This document shows, one piece after another, positions 26,490-34,465 of a stretch of 64,000 nucleotides of DNA (position 1 is its first letter; every line of letters begins with the position of its first letter). The translations under genes and the position numbers were made by a program. Origin of the DNA: Novosphingobium flavum (GTDB taxonomy: Bacteria > Pseudomonadota > Alphaproteobacteria > Sphingomonadales > Sphingomonadaceae); assembly GCF_014230315.1 (NCBI RefSeq), contig NZ_JACLAW010000004.1:186001-250000 (forward strand), written 5' to 3'. Below the pieces are notes generated by a model. That model saw only the letters and a list, made by a program, of their open reading frames with translations, was not told the DNA's origin and searched no databases.

Positions 26490-27197
26490 TCAGATCATCG
26501 CCGCGAAGGCGAGTTCCTGTCCGGCCGCGGCCCCCGCCGCCACCGCCACGTCGACATCCGAAAGCCCGTTGTGGCTGGCCCAGATTGCGGCCTGGGTGCG
26601 GTTGCTGACCTTGAGCTTGCGCAGGATCGACTTGACGTGGACCTTGATGGTCGCCTCGCACACGTCGAGTTGCCGCGCGATCGACTTGTTGGGATAGCCG
26701 GCCATCAGGCAGCACAACACGTCCCGCTCGCGCGGGGAGATGTTGGCGTTCATGATCTCGGTCTCGGCCGTGATCGGCGAGGGGCCGGCGAACTGCCGAT
26801 GGCCCAGGCTCTCGGCCAGGTCCGAGGGCATGACCTTTTCGCCCAGAGAGACGAGCCGCAGCGCGGTCATCAGCGGCTGCGACCGCAGGGCATTGACGAT
26901 GTAGCCCTGGGCCCCGGCGCGAAAACAGGCGACCATCGCCTCAAGATCAAATCGTTCCGCGAGAATGACGACCTTGGCATCTGCGAAACTTGCCAGGATT
27001 GTCTCGACCATGCCGGGCTGTTCAGCAGCAGACGGTTCATCGACGACGGCAAGAAATACTGTGCCGGCAAGAGAAGCGGGAATCTCTTCGTGGCAGGCCG
27101 CGGAAACGGCAACGTCGAAATGCTCCGATCGCAGAAAGTGCGCGAGTCCTTCCCGCGAAATCTCGTTACGGCTCATTAGGCACACGCAATTGGTCAT
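26490..27197 (-). CDS. NarL/LuxR-family regulator with a degenerate receiver
   Basis: Protein of 235 residues with a receiver-like domain (1-120) and a clear LuxR-type helix-turn-helix at about 150-215 (ISPRERDVLCCLMAGYPNKSIARQLDVCEATIKVHVKSILRKL). In the receiver the phospho-acceptor region reads VVDEPSAAE, with Asp53 as the only candidate, and the usual acidic pair near the N-terminus and the conserved Lys are not evident. It may therefore act independently of phosphorylation. It precedes the exopolysaccharide genes and is a plausible regulator of them. A C-terminal Ala-rich tail of about 25 residues is unusual. Confidence 0.85.
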   Translation of the reverse strand: MTNCVCLMSRNEISREGLAHFLRSEHFDVAVSAACHEEIPASLAGTVFLAVVDEPSAAEQPGMVETILASFADAKVVILAERFDLEAMVACFRAGAQGYIVNALRSQPLMTALRLVSLGEKVMPSDLAESLGHRQFAGPSPITAETEIMNANISPRERDVLCCLMAGYPNKSIARQLDVCEATIKVHVKSILRKLKVSNRTQAAIWASHNGLSDVDVAVAAGAAAGQELAFAAMI

Positions 27198-27329
27198 GTT
27201 TTCCCCCTGCAGAAAACGCGCGAGCTCCCGAAGTGAATGGTTTTTTTATTGTGCCGTAGCCGGCCTCACGACTCAGCCCCGAGCCGTCTGGTTCGGAACA
27301 TGCTGCACATGCGAGAACAAGACAATAGT

Positions 27330-27350
27330 GGATTAACTACGGATTAACTA
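27330..27350. repeat. Tandem GGATTAACTA repeat in an AT-rich intergenic patch
   Basis: Two exact copies of GGATTAACTA (27330-27339 and 27341-27350) with an 11-bp period, one helical turn apart, in the 188-bp gap between the NarL-type gene and the export gene. They lie about 130 bp upstream of the regulator start on the minus strand, where activator sites would be expected. Confidence 0.5.
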
Positions 27351-27385
27351 TAATCGTCCCATTGTGGTGCCTTGACAAGCGCATT

Positions 27386-27991
27386 TCAGAAAAACGACTC
27401 ATTGACGGTGATCGTGTCGCCAGGCGCAATCTTCAAAGCGACTCCTCCCAGCTTGATTCGCTGCTGTTCGGAGGAGTTCTGGCGGCGCAGTGTAACCGTC
27501 CGGCGATTGGCCCGTGCGGTGAAACCGCCGGCGCGCGCCACGGCCTGTTCGAAGGTCAGGTCGCCGCTGTAGGGATACTCGCCGGGGTTCTTGACCTCGC
27601 CCAGGATGTAGAACGGGCGATGCAGCAGGATTTCGACCGAGACCCTCGGGTCGAGCACGTAGCCGCCGGTCTTGAGTGCGGTCGTGATCGTCTGGGCCAG
27701 CTGCCTCGGCGTGCTCCCGCCGGCCGGGATGGCGTCGATCAGCGGCAGCGCCAGGTCGCCGCCGACGCCCACCGCATATTCCCCGGTCAGCGTCGGTTCG
27801 CCGAAGACCGTCACCCTGAGCTTGTCTCCGGCGGCGACATGGTATCCCGCATCGAGTTGCCGGTTGAGGTCGGATGCGAGCAGCACCTGCGAACCGGCCG
27901 TCGCGGGCGCCGGCAGGGCGATCGCTCCGGCCAGCGCGGCGGCCGCGAGGTGGGCGCCAAACAGCTTCGAGCTTCCAGCAATTCTGAACAT
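27386..27991 (-). CDS. Polysaccharide export protein, GumB/Wza-like
   Basis: Periplasmic or outer-membrane polysaccharide export protein of 201 residues. A signal peptide (about 1-32, ending ATA-GS) precedes the Poly_export domain (LDAGYHVAAGDKLRVTVFGEPTLTGEYAVGVGGDLALPLI) and one SLBB-type domain (FYILGEVKNPGEYPYSGDLTFEQAVARAGGFT). It is shorter than Wza and lacks its C-terminal amphipathic helix, as in GumB-type proteins. No lipobox cysteine is seen. It is divergent from the sugar-transferase gene across a 288-bp region containing repeated GGGGTCA boxes. Confidence 0.92.
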   Translation of the reverse strand: MFRIAGSSKLFGAHLAAAALAGAIALPAPATAGSQVLLASDLNRQLDAGYHVAAGDKLRVTVFGEPTLTGEYAVGVGGDLALPLIDAIPAGGSTPRQLAQTITTALKTGGYVLDPRVSVEILLHRPFYILGEVKNPGEYPYSGDLTFEQAVARAGGFTARANRRTVTLRRQNSSEQQRIKLGGVALKIAPGDTITVNESFF

Positions 27992-28096
27992 TCGCCCAGG
28001 TCCTTGTCCTAATCCAGGCGGAGAGCGAAAAGGCGACTCGTCGCGCCGGAGCCGAGGATATAATCAGCCGGAACCGCGGGGTATTATCCTCACGGA

Positions 28097-28183
28097 TGAC
28101 CCCCTCAGACCAAGGGCAAATCCGGCTACTCGTTGGGGTCAAACAGCCATACACCCGATGCCCGTTTGTCGCCGGGGTCAAAC
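28097..28183. promoter_or_regulatory. Cluster of GGGGTCA boxes before the exopolysaccharide genes
   Basis: Two direct GGGGTCAAAC copies (28135-28144 and 28174-28183, 39 bp apart) and one inverted TGACCCC (28097-28103). All lie in the divergent region between the export-protein and sugar-transferase genes. The regular arrangement suggests binding sites for a regulator; the nearby NarL-type protein is a candidate by position only. Confidence 0.45.
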
Positions 28184-28279
28184 TGCGAAATCGTGAACTG
28201 GAATTGTCAGGCTTCGGGGGTGTCTCGCGCTGGTCGCCGATCAGGCGGCCCAAGACATCCAGCCAGGAAACAGGGCACG

Positions 28280-29029
28280 ATGCACGGATTGAAGATAGAC
28301 CTTGAGAAGGCGCGCAGCAGTAGGCTCGGGCCGGCTCTCAAATTCAAGGCGGCATCGGATATCGAGCGCCAGCTGATCCTTGCTGACGTTCCTTTTGCAG
28401 GGGACGACCTTGACGAGGGCGCGCTGGATAGCCGTCGCATTTTCGACATCGTCGCCAGCATCGCGCTGATCATCATCCTCGCGCCCGTGCTGCTGCTGAT
28501 CGCGCTCATGATCCAGCTGAGCGACCCCGGCCCATTGCTTTTCGCCCATACCCGCGTGGGCCGGGGCGGGCGGCTGTTCCGCTGCTGGAAGTTCCGCTCG
28601 ATGTGCGTCGATGCCGAAACGCGGCTGCAGGCGCTGATCGAGACCGATTCGCGGATCAGGGCGGAATGGGAACGGGGGTACAAGCTGGCCAGCGACCCGC
28701 GGGTCACGCGGGTCGGTAACTGGCTCCGGGTGTCGAGCCTCGATGAGCTGCCGCAACTGGTCAATGTCCTGCTGGGCAGCATGACCCTGGTCGGCCCGCG
28801 TCCCGTGGTCACGGCCGAAATCGGGCAGTACGGCCGTTTCGCGCACTATTACCTGGGGCTCAAGCCGGGCCTGACCGGGCTCTGGCAGGTCACCGGGCGC
28901 AGCTCGGTAACCTATCAGCGGCGGGTGGCGGCGGATGTGCTCTATGCCCGCCGGCGCAGTGTCGGCCTCGACCTCAAGATCCTTGCGGCGACCGTTCCGG
29001 CGGTGCTGCTGGGGCGGGGCGCCTGCTGA
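28280..29029 (+). CDS. Undecaprenyl-phosphate sugar phosphotransferase, ExoY-like
   Basis: Bacterial sugar transferase of 249 residues that loads the first sugar phosphate onto the lipid carrier at the inner membrane. It has one N-terminal membrane helix (IFDIVASIALIIILAPVLLL). The conserved blocks are FAHTRVGRGGRLFRCWKFRSM, RVTRVGNWLRVSSLDELPQL, VGPRPV and KPGLTGLWQVTGRS. It lacks the extra membrane helices of WbaP/GumD proteins, so it is of the short ExoY type. The ATG at 28280 follows AGGAAACAGG. Confidence 0.93.
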   Translation: MHGLKIDLEKARSSRLGPALKFKAASDIERQLILADVPFAGDDLDEGALDSRRIFDIVASIALIIILAPVLLLIALMIQLSDPGPLLFAHTRVGRGGRLFRCWKFRSMCVDAETRLQALIETDSRIRAEWERGYKLASDPRVTRVGNWLRVSSLDELPQLVNVLLGSMTLVGPRPVVTAEIGQYGRFAHYYLGLKPGLTGLWQVTGRSSVTYQRRVAADVLYARRRSVGLDLKILAATVPAVLLGRGAC

Positions 29030-29047
29030 TGCGCGGCCCGCGGCAGT

Positions 29048-29170
29048 TCAGGCCAGGTGAGCGATGACGGCCCAGAGCACGATCGCGGCCGGCAAGGCGA
29101 AGACGAGCCCGCGCCCGAAGCTGCGCTTCGGATCGCGCTTGATGGGCGTCTCTGAATGGGCTTCGCTCAT
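29048..29170 (-). CDS. Small single-helix membrane protein, 40 residues
   Basis: Short reading frame beginning MSEAHSETPIKRDPKRSFGR, then a 17-residue hydrophobic helix and a tail ending AHLA. About 35 of 40 codons end in G or C, as in the neighbouring real genes, whereas the opposite-strand reading loses that bias. The basic stretch before the helix predicts a cytoplasmic N-terminus. It converges with the sugar-transferase gene, 18 bp away. No strong ribosome-binding site is visible and no family is recognised. Confidence 0.5.
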   Translation of the reverse strand: MSEAHSETPIKRDPKRSFGRGLVFALPAAIVLWAVIAHLA

Positions 29171-29288
29171 ACGGATGGCTATACTCATAATGGGGGAGCT
29201 CATAGCCCCTTTGGGAGCGATAGGCCATAGCCGACGGAGAGGGCGCGGCGCGATTCGGCTAGGCGGCCCGCGACGAACGGTTCCCCAT

Positions 29289-30680
29289 TTGCGCCGCAAT
29301 CCGGCGGCGCGGGCGATTGCCGCCGCGCTCGAACTGCTGGTCCTCGTCCTGTTCGCGGCATGCGCAGGCCGCCGCCCCAGGTGGGAGGCCCGCAAGGTCA
29401 TCCTGCTGGGGCACCTTGGCCGGAAAATCCGCCGCCCGGCCTGGCTCTGCCGTCTCGCGATCTTCTTCGTCGCCATCAGCGGCCCGCGGGCAGCCTTCGC
29501 GCAGGAAGCCGCCGTCACCACGCCGATCCAGATGTTCGAGCCCGAGACGGGCGCCGGCCTGCGCCTCGGCCCCGGCCTCGTCCTCCATGCCGAGGCGGCC
29601 GGGGGCGCGGCGCATGATACCAACATCTACAACCTCGAGCAGAAGCAGACGCCGGACACCGTCTTTTCCCTGCGGCCGGCGGTCAGCCTCGCCACCGACC
29701 TGCCGCGTCACCGGATCGAGCTGCGCGGCTCGGGCGAGCTGCGCCGCTTTGCCCACTATACCGGCGAGAACAGCGAGACATGGGACCTGTCGCTGAGCGG
29801 CCTCGCCGAGCTTGGCGGCTGGATCGACGTCAAGCCGAGCATCGGCATCGCTCGCGGGATCGAGCTGCGCGGTTCGGCGGGCGACCAGTTCCTGACCGAT
29901 CACCCGGTCGCCTACACCCGCAAGACCTACGCCCTCTCGGTCGCGCGGGGGCAACACCGGCTGAGGTTCGCCGCGAACGGAGCGATCGAGGAGGTGAATT
30001 ACCACCCAACCTCGCTGGGCGGTGTCGCGGTCGATCTTTCGGCCCGCAACTTTGTGCGCAAGGCGGGCTCCATCCGCTCCGATCTCGATCTCGGCGGGCG
30101 CTTCTCGGTTTTCGCCGAATTGGCCGGCAACCGGCTGAGCTATGACGTCCCCGCTCAGGCCGGGCCCGGCGTGGGCGGGCGCAATTCCTCGGGCTTCGCC
30201 GTGCTGGCCGGGGCCCGCTTCCGGGTTACCAGCCTGGTCGATGTCGAGGCCGGTGCCGGCTATCTGCGGCAGGGTTTCAGCGGCGGCCCGTTCCGCCCGG
30301 TCGAGGCGCTGAACTACCGCCTCGCCGGCACCTGGACGCCGCGTCCCAGGTGGCAGGTCAAGGCCGGGGTCGAACGGTCCATCGATGCCAGTCCGCGCCT
30401 CGATACCCCGGCCCTGTTCCGCACCACCTACCGCCTCTCAGCGCTCTACGCCCAGTCCAGCCGGCTCCTGCTCGGCGCGGGCGCCGTCTACCAGCGCGAG
30501 GTCTACCAGGCGATCGACCGCACCGATCGGCGGTTCGATGCCAATGTCACGGCGCAATACCGCCTCGCCCCCGGCGTCGGCATCACGGCTGCGGGAGGAT
30601 ACCGGCACCAGACGGGCGGCCAGACCGGCCGCAGCTATCACGGCGTGATCGCCTCGCTCTCGCTGCGGGTGATCGCGTGA
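29289..30680 (+). CDS. Outer-membrane beta-barrel protein of the exopolysaccharide cluster
   Basis: Barrel-type protein with alternating strands throughout, of the sort found beside GumB/GumC genes and presumed to help polysaccharide export. The likely signal peptide is LCRLAIFFVAISGPRAAFA, before QEAAVTTPIQMFEPE; the mature barrel starts near 29505. The reading frame is open from 29064. Codon bias is poor before about 29260 and the minus-strand small gene lies there, so a downstream start is chosen (TTG at 29289), without a good ribosome-binding site. The true start is unresolved. Confidence 0.78.
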   Translation: MRRNPAARAIAAALELLVLVLFAACAGRRPRWEARKVILLGHLGRKIRRPAWLCRLAIFFVAISGPRAAFAQEAAVTTPIQMFEPETGAGLRLGPGLVLHAEAAGGAAHDTNIYNLEQKQTPDTVFSLRPAVSLATDLPRHRIELRGSGELRRFAHYTGENSETWDLSLSGLAELGGWIDVKPSIGIARGIELRGSAGDQFLTDHPVAYTRKTYALSVARGQHRLRFAANGAIEEVNYHPTSLGGVAVDLSARNFVRKAGSIRSDLDLGGRFSVFAELAGNRLSYDVPAQAGPGVGGRNSSGFAVLAGARFRVTSLVDVEAGAGYLRQGFSGGPFRPVEALNYRLAGTWTPRPRWQVKAGVERSIDASPRLDTPALFRTTYRLSALYAQSSRLLLGAGAVYQREVYQAIDRTDRRFDANVTAQYRLAPGVGITAAGGYRHQTGGQTGRSYHGVIASLSLRVIA

Positions 30681-30729
30681 AGACCTGTCCGAAAAGAATG
30701 CGGCAGAACCGCGCAAGATGGAAACTGTC

Positions 30730-32862
30730 ATGAACCACCAGTCCAACTTCGTCCCCGCCCTGGCGGCATCCCGCGAAATCGCCGCGGTCGGCGAGCCCCA
30801 GGGCGGCCGGGACCAGCTCGACCTGTCGGGTTCGCTGTCGTTCTTCCGCCGGCGGGCCCTGCTGATCGGCTTGGTCATGGCCGCCGTGATGGTGGTGGTA
30901 CTGGTGGTGTCCCTGTTCATGCCCAAGACCTTCCGCGCCCAGTCGGAAGTCATGCTGAACAGCAACGTCAGCGCCGCCGGTCAGGTCGCCGCAACCCAGC
31001 TCGGGCAGAACGCGATCAGCAACCAGCTGGTCGAGACCCAGCTCCAGATCATCACCTCGCGGGAGATGGCCGAGCGCGTCTCCCAGGTGCTCAACCTTGG
31101 CGATGGCCTGACCGAGGACGGCCGGCGCGAAGTGGTGGACAATCTCGAGCGGCACGTGTCCGCGCGGCGCAGCGGGGACAGCTATGCCCTCACGATCACC
31201 TATGACGCCGCCTCGGCCCAGAGCGCCATGACCATCGTCAACACCTATGCGCAGGTGTTTACCGAGTGGGAGCTGAAGGCCGACCAGTCGCGCAATCTCG
31301 AGGCGCGGCGCGAGGTCGAAAGCCGCCTCAGCAAGCTGCGGACCCAGGCCTCGGCCGACACGCAAGCGCTGCAGCAGTATCGCATTGCCAACAACCTCCT
31401 GAGCACTTCGGGCGCTTCGCTCACCGAGCAGGAAATCTCCAACTACGATCAGGAAGTGGCCCGTGCCCGCGCCCAGTCGGCCGAGGACGAGGCCCGCCTG
31501 CAGACCGCCCTTGGCCAATTGCGCGCGGGCTCGAACGGCGATGACGTGGGCGAGGCGCTGGGCTCGGCGGTCATTTCCTCGCTGCGCGCCCAGGAATCCG
31601 AGGCGGCCACGCAAGTGGCAACCCTTTCGGCCCGCTACGGCGCCAACCATCCCGAACTGATCCGGGCGCAGAAGCAGCTGGGCGAAGTGCGCCAGCAGAT
31701 CCAGGCGGAAATCCAGCGCGTCGTCTCCAACCTGCGCGCCCGCTCGCAGGTGTCGGACCAGCGCCTCGCCTCGCTCAGCGGCAGTCTCGGCTCGGCCCGC
31801 CAGAAGCTGACCGAGAACAATGCGGCCATGGTCGGCCTCAGCGAGCTGGAGCGCAGCGCCGCCGCGTCGCAGTCGATCTACGAAACCTACCTCAACAGCT
31901 ACAAGCAGCTCCTCGCGGCCGAGGGCAGCGAGCGGCCGAGCGCCCGGGTGCTGACATGGGCGGGCCTACCAACCGGCCCGGTCAGCCCCAACATCAAGCT
32001 CAACCTCGTCCTCGCCGCCGTGATCGGCCTCGGCCTCGGCGTCGTGGCGGCCTATGTCGCCGAAGCGCTGTTCCAGGGGCTGAGCACGCCGGAAGAGGTC
32101 GAGAACCTCACCGGGCACCGTTTCCTCGCCTCGATCCCGCTGCTGGCCTCGATCGGCTCGGCCCAGTCACACGCGATCGGCGAGGTGCGCACCGCGCCTT
32201 TCTCGGTCTTCACCGAGGCCTTCCGCGCGCTCGGCGCCTCGCTCGACCAGGCCTGCCACGGCTCGGCCCAGATCGTGGCGATCACCTCGGCCCTGCCGGG
32301 CGAGGGCAAGACCGTCACCTCGTGCTGCCTTGCCCATGTCTATGCCGCCAGCGGCCTGCGCACGATGCTGATCGATTGCGACCTGCGCCGGGCCGGGCTC
32401 AGCCGCCTGCTCAAGACTGCGGGGCGTCGCAACGGCCTGATCGAAGTGCTCAAGGGCGAGGCCACGCTCAATTTCGAGACCGCCGACGAGGACCTGTCGT
32501 TCTGGATACTGCCCGTCCTGCCCAGCGACGAGGACAGCCAGCACCTGCTGGTCGGCGAGGAATTCCAGAATCTGCTCGAACAGCTGCGCGGCAAGTTCGA
32601 CCGGATCGTGCTCGACCTGCCGCCCGTCCTGCCGATTGCCTTCACCCGCACGATCGCCGCCAAGGCCGATGCGGTGGTGGTCGCGGCGCACTGGCGCAAG
32701 ACCTCGGTCTTCGCGCTCAAGGCGGCGCTGCGGCGCCTGCCGGCCGATCAGGTCCACGTCGCCGGCATCACCCTCAACCAGGTCGACCTGCGCCGCCGCG
32801 CCTTCTTCGGGCGGCTCGATCCGGCCTTCTACTACAACGAATACAGCGAGTATTACCGATGA
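30730..32862 (+). CDS. Wzc/ExoP-type chain-length regulator and tyrosine autokinase
   Basis: Protein of 710 residues joining a Wzz domain to a BY-kinase. A first membrane helix (LLIGLVMAAVMVVVLVVSLFM) is followed by a long periplasmic coiled-coil region and a second helix near residue 430 (LNLVLAAVIGLGLGVVAAYV). The cytoplasmic kinase has Walker A TSALPGEGKTVTS and the A-prime motif MLIDCDLRRAG. The C-terminus is a tyrosine cluster, FYYNEYSEYYR, the autophosphorylation site. The ATG at 30730 has GGAA six bases upstream; one at 30718 is also in frame. Its stop overlaps the GT4 start as ATGA. Confidence 0.94.
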   Translation: MNHQSNFVPALAASREIAAVGEPQGGRDQLDLSGSLSFFRRRALLIGLVMAAVMVVVLVVSLFMPKTFRAQSEVMLNSNVSAAGQVAATQLGQNAISNQLVETQLQIITSREMAERVSQVLNLGDGLTEDGRREVVDNLERHVSARRSGDSYALTITYDAASAQSAMTIVNTYAQVFTEWELKADQSRNLEARREVESRLSKLRTQASADTQALQQYRIANNLLSTSGASLTEQEISNYDQEVARARAQSAEDEARLQTALGQLRAGSNGDDVGEALGSAVISSLRAQESEAATQVATLSARYGANHPELIRAQKQLGEVRQQIQAEIQRVVSNLRARSQVSDQRLASLSGSLGSARQKLTENNAAMVGLSELERSAAASQSIYETYLNSYKQLLAAEGSERPSARVLTWAGLPTGPVSPNIKLNLVLAAVIGLGLGVVAAYVAEALFQGLSTPEEVENLTGHRFLASIPLLASIGSAQSHAIGEVRTAPFSVFTEAFRALGASLDQACHGSAQIVAITSALPGEGKTVTSCCLAHVYAASGLRTMLIDCDLRRAGLSRLLKTAGRRNGLIEVLKGEATLNFETADEDLSFWILPVLPSDEDSQHLLVGEEFQNLLEQLRGKFDRIVLDLPPVLPIAFTRTIAAKADAVVVAAHWRKTSVFALKAALRRLPADQVHVAGITLNQVDLRRRAFFGRLDPAFYYNEYSEYYR

Positions 32863-33998
32863 CCACGGCGTGGCGCGATGCAGACATCCAGCGCGCCACG
32901 CGGCGTCCGTTTTCCGAGCCGCGCGTCGCCATCGTGCACTACTGGCTGGTAGCGATGCGCGGCGGGGAGCGGGTGATCGAACGGCTGCTCGGCCTCTATC
33001 CGCAGGCCGACCTGTTCACCCATGTCTATGATCGCGCGGCGATGTCGCCGGTGATCGCCGGGGCGCGGGTCCACACGAGCTTCATCGACCGCCTGCCCTT
33101 TTCGCGGCGGCTCTACCAGTATTACCTGCCGCTGATGCCGCTCGCCCTCGAAGAGCTGGACCTGACCGGCTATGATCTCGTGATCAGCAGCGAGGCGGGC
33201 CCGGCCAAGGGCGTGATCACCCATCCGGGCAGTCTTCACCTCTGCTACTGCCATTCGCCGATGCGCTACCTGTGGGACCATTACCACCAGTACAAGGCGC
33301 GGGCCAACCCGCTCGCCCGGCTGGCCATGCCCGGCCTCTACCACCGCTTGCGCACCTGGGATGTCGCCTCCAGCGCGCGGGTGGACCGGTTCGCCGCCAA
33401 TTCGCAATTCATCCGCCAGCGCATCGCCAAGGTCTGGCGGCGCGACGCCGAGGTGATCCATCCGCCGGTGGATACCGCCCTGTTCAGCCCGGCCGCGCAA
33501 ACCGGCGATTTCTACCTCTGGGTCGGCCAGCTCGTCCCCTACAAGCGCCCGGATCTGGCGGTCGATGCCTTCACTGCCTCGGGCCGCCCGCTGGTGATGG
33601 TCGGCACCGGGGGCATGGCCCGAAGCCTGCGCGCCCGCGCCGGGCCGAACGTCACTTTCGTCGAACGGATGAGCTTCGACCAGTTGCGCGCGGCCTATGC
33701 GGGCTGCAAGGCGCTGGTCATGACCGCCGAGGAAGATTTCGGCATCACCCCGGTCGAGGCCATGGCCTCGGGCCGTCCGGTCGTCGCCTACGGGCGGGGC
33801 GGCGTGCTCGACAGCGTGGTCGAACACCGCACCGGCCTGTTTTTCGATGAGCAGAGCCCGGAAGCGCTCAATGCCGCGATCGCGGGGATGGAGCATTTCC
33901 TGCCCCATTTCGATCCTGCGGCGGCAGTGGCCCAGGCCCAACGCTTCGCCCCGGAAGAGTTCGACCTCAAGATGGCGGCGCTGGCCTGCGTCGACTGA
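32859..33998 (+). CDS. Glycosyltransferase family 4
   Basis: GT-B fold glycosyltransferase of 379 residues, adding a sugar to the growing repeat unit. The N-terminal half begins VAIVHYWLVAMRGGERVIERL, with CYCHSPMRYLWDHYHQYK in the middle. The C-terminal nucleotide-sugar domain has FYLWVGQLVPYKRPDLAVDAF and the EDFGITPVEAMASGRPVVAYGRGG motif with the two catalytic-region glutamates. It is translationally coupled to the Wzc-like gene. Sugar specificity cannot be read. Confidence 0.93.
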   Translation: MTTAWRDADIQRATRRPFSEPRVAIVHYWLVAMRGGERVIERLLGLYPQADLFTHVYDRAAMSPVIAGARVHTSFIDRLPFSRRLYQYYLPLMPLALEELDLTGYDLVISSEAGPAKGVITHPGSLHLCYCHSPMRYLWDHYHQYKARANPLARLAMPGLYHRLRTWDVASSARVDRFAANSQFIRQRIAKVWRRDAEVIHPPVDTALFSPAAQTGDFYLWVGQLVPYKRPDLAVDAFTASGRPLVMVGTGGMARSLRARAGPNVTFVERMSFDQLRAAYAGCKALVMTAEEDFGITPVEAMASGRPVVAYGRGGVLDSVVEHRTGLFFDEQSPEALNAAIAGMEHFLPHFDPAAAVAQAQRFAPEEFDLKMAALACVD

Positions 33999-34017
33999 AG
34001 CCGCCCGCCCGTCCGGC

Positions 34018-34308
34018 CTAGGCCAGCTTGCCCTCGTCTTCCGCCTCAATCCGGCTGGCCATGGCGCGCAGGATCTCGGGCAGGTCGCCGCGCATTCCGA
34101 ACATTTCGTAGAGATTGATCGTTGCCCCCAACATGGCCAGCGCAACGGTCTGGCCCGGCAGGCCCACGCGGACGAACTTCGCGTAGCCCTCGAGCATGGC
34201 TGCGCTGACCTCGGTAAAATCCGAAAGGGCGACCGAGCTGCTGTTCTGTAGGAGCAATTCGTGTAATCCGCTTATAATATCGAAAGGTCGATCGGATGAA
34301 TTTGTCAT
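34018..34308 (-). CDS. Hypothetical 96-residue protein
   Basis: Small soluble protein, predicted largely helical (SGLHELLLQNSSSVALSDFTEVSAAMLEGYAKFVR), with one mildly hydrophobic stretch near the middle (TVALAMLGATINLYEMFG). No recognised family. The first 60 bp and the leader are much richer in A+T than the surroundings, and the leader contains CAATATATATAG, which may be its promoter. It lies directly after the GT4 gene on the opposite strand. Confidence 0.7.
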   Translation of the reverse strand: MTNSSDRPFDIISGLHELLLQNSSSVALSDFTEVSAAMLEGYAKFVRVGLPGQTVALAMLGATINLYEMFGMRGDLPEILRAMASRIEAEDEGKLA

Positions 34309-34465
34309 TTTAATTACCCATCCATTTGAGGCATGGTGAGGGTTGGCAATTCATGATTCCGAATTTCATTCAATATATATAGTTTCGCCAAGGCGTAACG
34401 TGCTAATCGGAAGTATGGATTGCGCACGGGGCTATTCCAAAGAGGGCCCCCTGCCTCACCCCATT

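Noticed and set aside
31956..32858. Upstream extension of the GT4 reading frame through the Wzc-like gene
   Set aside because: The extension is low-complexity Arg/Gly/Pro sequence; the ATGA overlap at 32859 gives a normal GT4 N-terminus.
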